From: Dryococelus australis
Lineage: Eukaryota; Arthropoda; Insecta; Phasmatodea; Phasmatidae
Assembly: GCA_029891345.1 (NCBI GenBank)
Contig: CM057009.1
Coordinates: forward strand, 311,402,166-311,466,165
Length of the DNA stretch: 64,000 bases
Reading direction: 5' to 3'
Part shown: one piece after another, positions 61,654 to 64,000 of the stretch
How positions within the stretch are numbered: position 1 is the stretch's first letter
How the letters are laid out: each line of letters opens with the position of its first letter
Position numbers and translations under genes: made by a program
Notes under the pieces: generated by a model
Databases searched by the model: none
What the model was told of the DNA's origin: nothing
The model's input: only the letters and a program-made list of their open reading frames with translations

Positions 61654-62907
61654 TTAGATATGCTGGATCTTTAACAGCTCGGCTTTGTCGAAAGTGTGGA
61701 GAATTGCAGATGGTCCAAGTGGAGTAGGATTTCTTACTGTTAACAAAACATTTCCTAGTTGCACTGAATATTCATCTTTCTTCTGTCCAGATTCCTCTTG
61801 CCACTGAAACCCTTTATAGCAGACCATGGAGATGCACAAACGACACTGTAATGTCTTGTATCTCTTGAGATATACCAATGACCTGTCCCATCCACCAATT
61901 CTGATCGTAAACACAACCAACAAACTGACCAACTTGGAAATCATTTATTGAATAATGTATTTCAACCTGTCTATGTGTTTCAACTTTTTAAATTTTATCT
62001 TCAATTGTGCATCCCATACATGACTCATTTTAGATTGTATTCCAACAACTGGTTTTACAATAGCCCATTATTTTTCCTTAGATGACCTAAAAGTTTGAAT
62101 AGTTCTACCTTTAAGAACCAGTAGTGTTGTCTTTGGTACAAGATTAGCAACTTCAGCAACAAATGAAGCTGAATCTCTAATGGCATCAACACACTCTCTC
62201 CGAAGATGAAACTTTGTTGCAAAGTGCTTACAAAAACCATCTATTGCATCACACGCACTTTTGCCATGCCCATTAGCAGAAAAAATACACCCCCCCCCCC
62301 CCTGGTTGATTATTTTTACATAGTTCATATAGTTGAAACCTAATTTTGAAATTTCCAGCAGCCCCATCTGTAATGTACACGAGTGAACTCAAAAGTTCTA
62401 ACTGACAAAACTTAGAAATTTCCCGAGTTATGATCTCTAAACCATAGAGAGCGTGAGCAGAGTCATGAGTCGTGTCATCAGATACTACAACAAAACTTTA
62501 ATCTCTGCATCAAAATATGCAGCACAGGTAAAGAGTGAAAGCTGATCAGTTTTCCAGTGGTAAGTTTGGATTTCATCAGGTAATACAACTGACCAGTTCT
62601 CAGCAAAATCAAAATGTAAAGCAAGAACATTAGTTTGTTATACAGAAATTTTTGCTTCAGCTATTCCTTTCATTTGTATTTTCCTGATGTAACTATGAGG
62701 AATCGCTTTCTTGGTCCAATGTCTTACATCTTTCAGAAAGTTATCTATGGATACAGATTTTCTTATAAGGTCACCATGTTCCCAGATCGCAAATTTAACT
62801 TCTTCTTCTTCTTCACCCAAACCAAGACTTTCAACAGTTAATGTTTCTGTGCTAGGACAGTCACTATGCTCTTCGGGCCAGCAATCTTCATTCCTTATTT
62901 CGTACAC
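61654..62907 (-). pseudogene. Transposon-type protein with HGKSACDAIDG signature, decayed
   Basis: On the minus strand an acidic start (62907-62638) precedes HFDFAENWSVVLPDEIQTYHW (near 62610-62550) and LSLFTCAAYF. After stops come FSANGHGKSACDAIDG near 62275 and, after more stops, VGCVYDQNWWMGQVIGI near 61905 and VSFVHLHG, followed by an FQW block (GFQWQEES). These form the conserved order of a multicopy animal family with an RNase H-like, probably DDE-type core, related in style to but distinct from the DUF7869-type gene at 25 kb. At least five stops or frameshifts are present. The family's exact function is not established and this copy is dead. Confidence 0.65.
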
Positions 62908-63060
62908 AAACAGTTCAGTAAAAGATCTTCTTCCTCAATTTTGTTGTTTGTTATATTTTGGAGAGCTACACAGATTAGTTTCAGGTTACTGCAGTAAATA
63001 CAAGGACACACCACCTCTTCTGGCTGAGTTTTCACCCACCTTGGCCGTAAAGCATAAAAC
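62908..63060. other. Short spacer before the minisatellite
   Basis: No feature recognised. Confidence 0.4.
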
Positions 63061-63063
63061 TTT

Positions 63064-64000
63064 GAAAGACCACACCAGGACCAGTATGTCGACAAAGGCA
63101 CCTCACACCGTAACCAGCATATATGCCTGAATACCTCACACAAGGAACAACATACCGACAAGTGCACCTTAGACCATGACCAGCATATCCACAAGGGGAT
63201 CTTATACCGATAACAGCATATCGCCAAGGGCACCTCACAAATGGACCAGAATATATTATAGCACCTCACAATCGGACCAGCATTTCGACAGAGCCAGCTC
63301 ACACCACGACAAGCATATCGACAAGGGCATCTCAAACCGGTACCATCTTATCAACTAGGGCACCATTGTGACGTGCCCGTGTGTATATGCTAGTCCCAGT
63401 GTGAGGTTCTCTGGCATATGTGCTGGTCCTGGTGTGCAGTGCGCAATAGATATGCTGGTCACTGTGTGAGGTAATCTTGCAGATATGCTTGTTCCTGTGT
63501 GGTGTGTCCTTGTGGATATGATGGTCTCATTGAGAGGGACATTTTTCGATATGCTGTTTCTGGTGAGATACTCGTGCATATTTGCAGTTCCCGGAGAGAT
63601 GTGCTCTAGAATATATATTGGCCCCAGTGTGAGGTGCCCTTGTTGATATGCTGGTCCCGGTCTAGGTGCTGTGTCATATAATGTGGTCCCGGTGTTAGGT
63701 GCCACTGTGAATATACTGCTCTCGGTGTGTGATGCCCTGTCGATATGCTGGTCCCAGTGAGAAGTGCCCTTGTCGATATGCTGGCCCTGGTGTGAGGTGC
63801 TCTGGCATATGTGCTGGTCCCCACGTGAGGTGCCCTTTTGGATATGCTGGACTCTGTGCGAGGGACCCTTTTCGATATGCTGGTCCTGGTGTGAGATCCT
63901 CTGACATTTATTCTGGTTCTGTTTAGAGGAGCTCTGGCGTATATGATGGACTCAGTGTGAATTGCCCTTGCTGATATGCTTGTCCTTGTGGGAGGTGCTG
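63064..64000. repeat. 33-bp minisatellite with internal orientation switch
   Basis: From 63064 to about 63362 units read like 'ccagcatatcgacaagggcacctcacacc' (for example CCAG anchors at 63081 and 63114, 33 apart). From about 63363 to the window end they read as the reverse complement ('ggtgcccttgtcgatatgctgg'; GATATG anchors at 63742 and 63775, 33 apart). Because 33 is a multiple of three, the frames stay open and encode 11-residue repeats of the GPAYRQGHLTL type on the minus strand of the right part. Many units differ, so the array is old. It runs past the window edge. Confidence 0.9.

Noticed and set aside
63355-63907. Secreted or structural repeat protein with 11-residue repeats
   Set aside because: The frames are short, break often, lack a signal peptide, and are explained by the 33-bp minisatellite.
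1-64000. CRISPR array, operon structure, bacterial or phage genes
   Set aside because: The repeats have eukaryotic SINE, MITE and minisatellite features, and coding density is far too low for a prokaryote.

Overview
This looks like 64 kb of repeat-rich nuclear DNA from an animal, most likely an arthropod and probably an insect with a large genome. I found no rRNA or functional tRNA gene, no operon, and no long intact coding gene. The signals that point to a metazoan are decayed Ty3/Gypsy-type elements, a retroelement primer site that fits an insect-type tRNA-Lys, several tRNA-derived SINE families, hairpin-type MITEs, a THAP-domain exon and C2HC zinc-finger coding copies. The species cannot be named from this sequence.

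Layout. 0-1.2 kb: a two-finger C2HC zinc-finger coding copy (copy A) in one frame with two in-frame stops. 2.9-4.7 kb: a degenerate ~119-bp tandem repeat. 5.3-18.1 kb: a segment present three times in direct orientation (about 5.3-8.6, 9.5-12.2 and 14.75-18.1 kb), interrupted by a 1-kb composite hairpin element, a SINE pair and a 2.5-kb very AT-rich block. 21.2-24.7 kb: a dead Ty3/Gypsy element whose gag is fused to reverse transcriptase by an internal deletion. 25.0-26.2 kb: a decayed DUF7869-type gene. 27.85-35.0 kb: a large inverted duplication whose arms read outward and which encloses two further zinc-finger copies (B on +, C on -) facing each other. 36-37.3 kb: a GC-rich block and a second MITE. 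39.97-40.79 kb: a YqaJ-exonuclease-like pseudogene followed by a ~290-bp degenerate tandem array. 44 kb: a THAP-domain first-exon candidate beside a CpG-rich block and a long (TA)n tract. 48.2-51.4 kb (minus): a gag-protease retroelement remnant with a tRNA-Lys primer-binding site. 55.4-60.4 kb: a two-copy direct duplication. 61.6-62.9 kb (minus): a second decayed transposon-type gene. 63.06 kb to the end: a 33-bp minisatellite that reverses orientation inside the array.

How it fits together. Most of the window is a graveyard of mobile elements and segmental duplications. The most biologically coherent signal is the zinc-finger family. Three diverged copies share an exact 22-residue first-finger layout and a second C2HC finger. 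Two of them also share an acidic linker and a leucine-valine-aspartate-arginine-leucine tail motif, and those two have collected stop codons but few frameshifts. Two of the three lie inside a large palindrome. No expression or function can be proven from the sequence alone.
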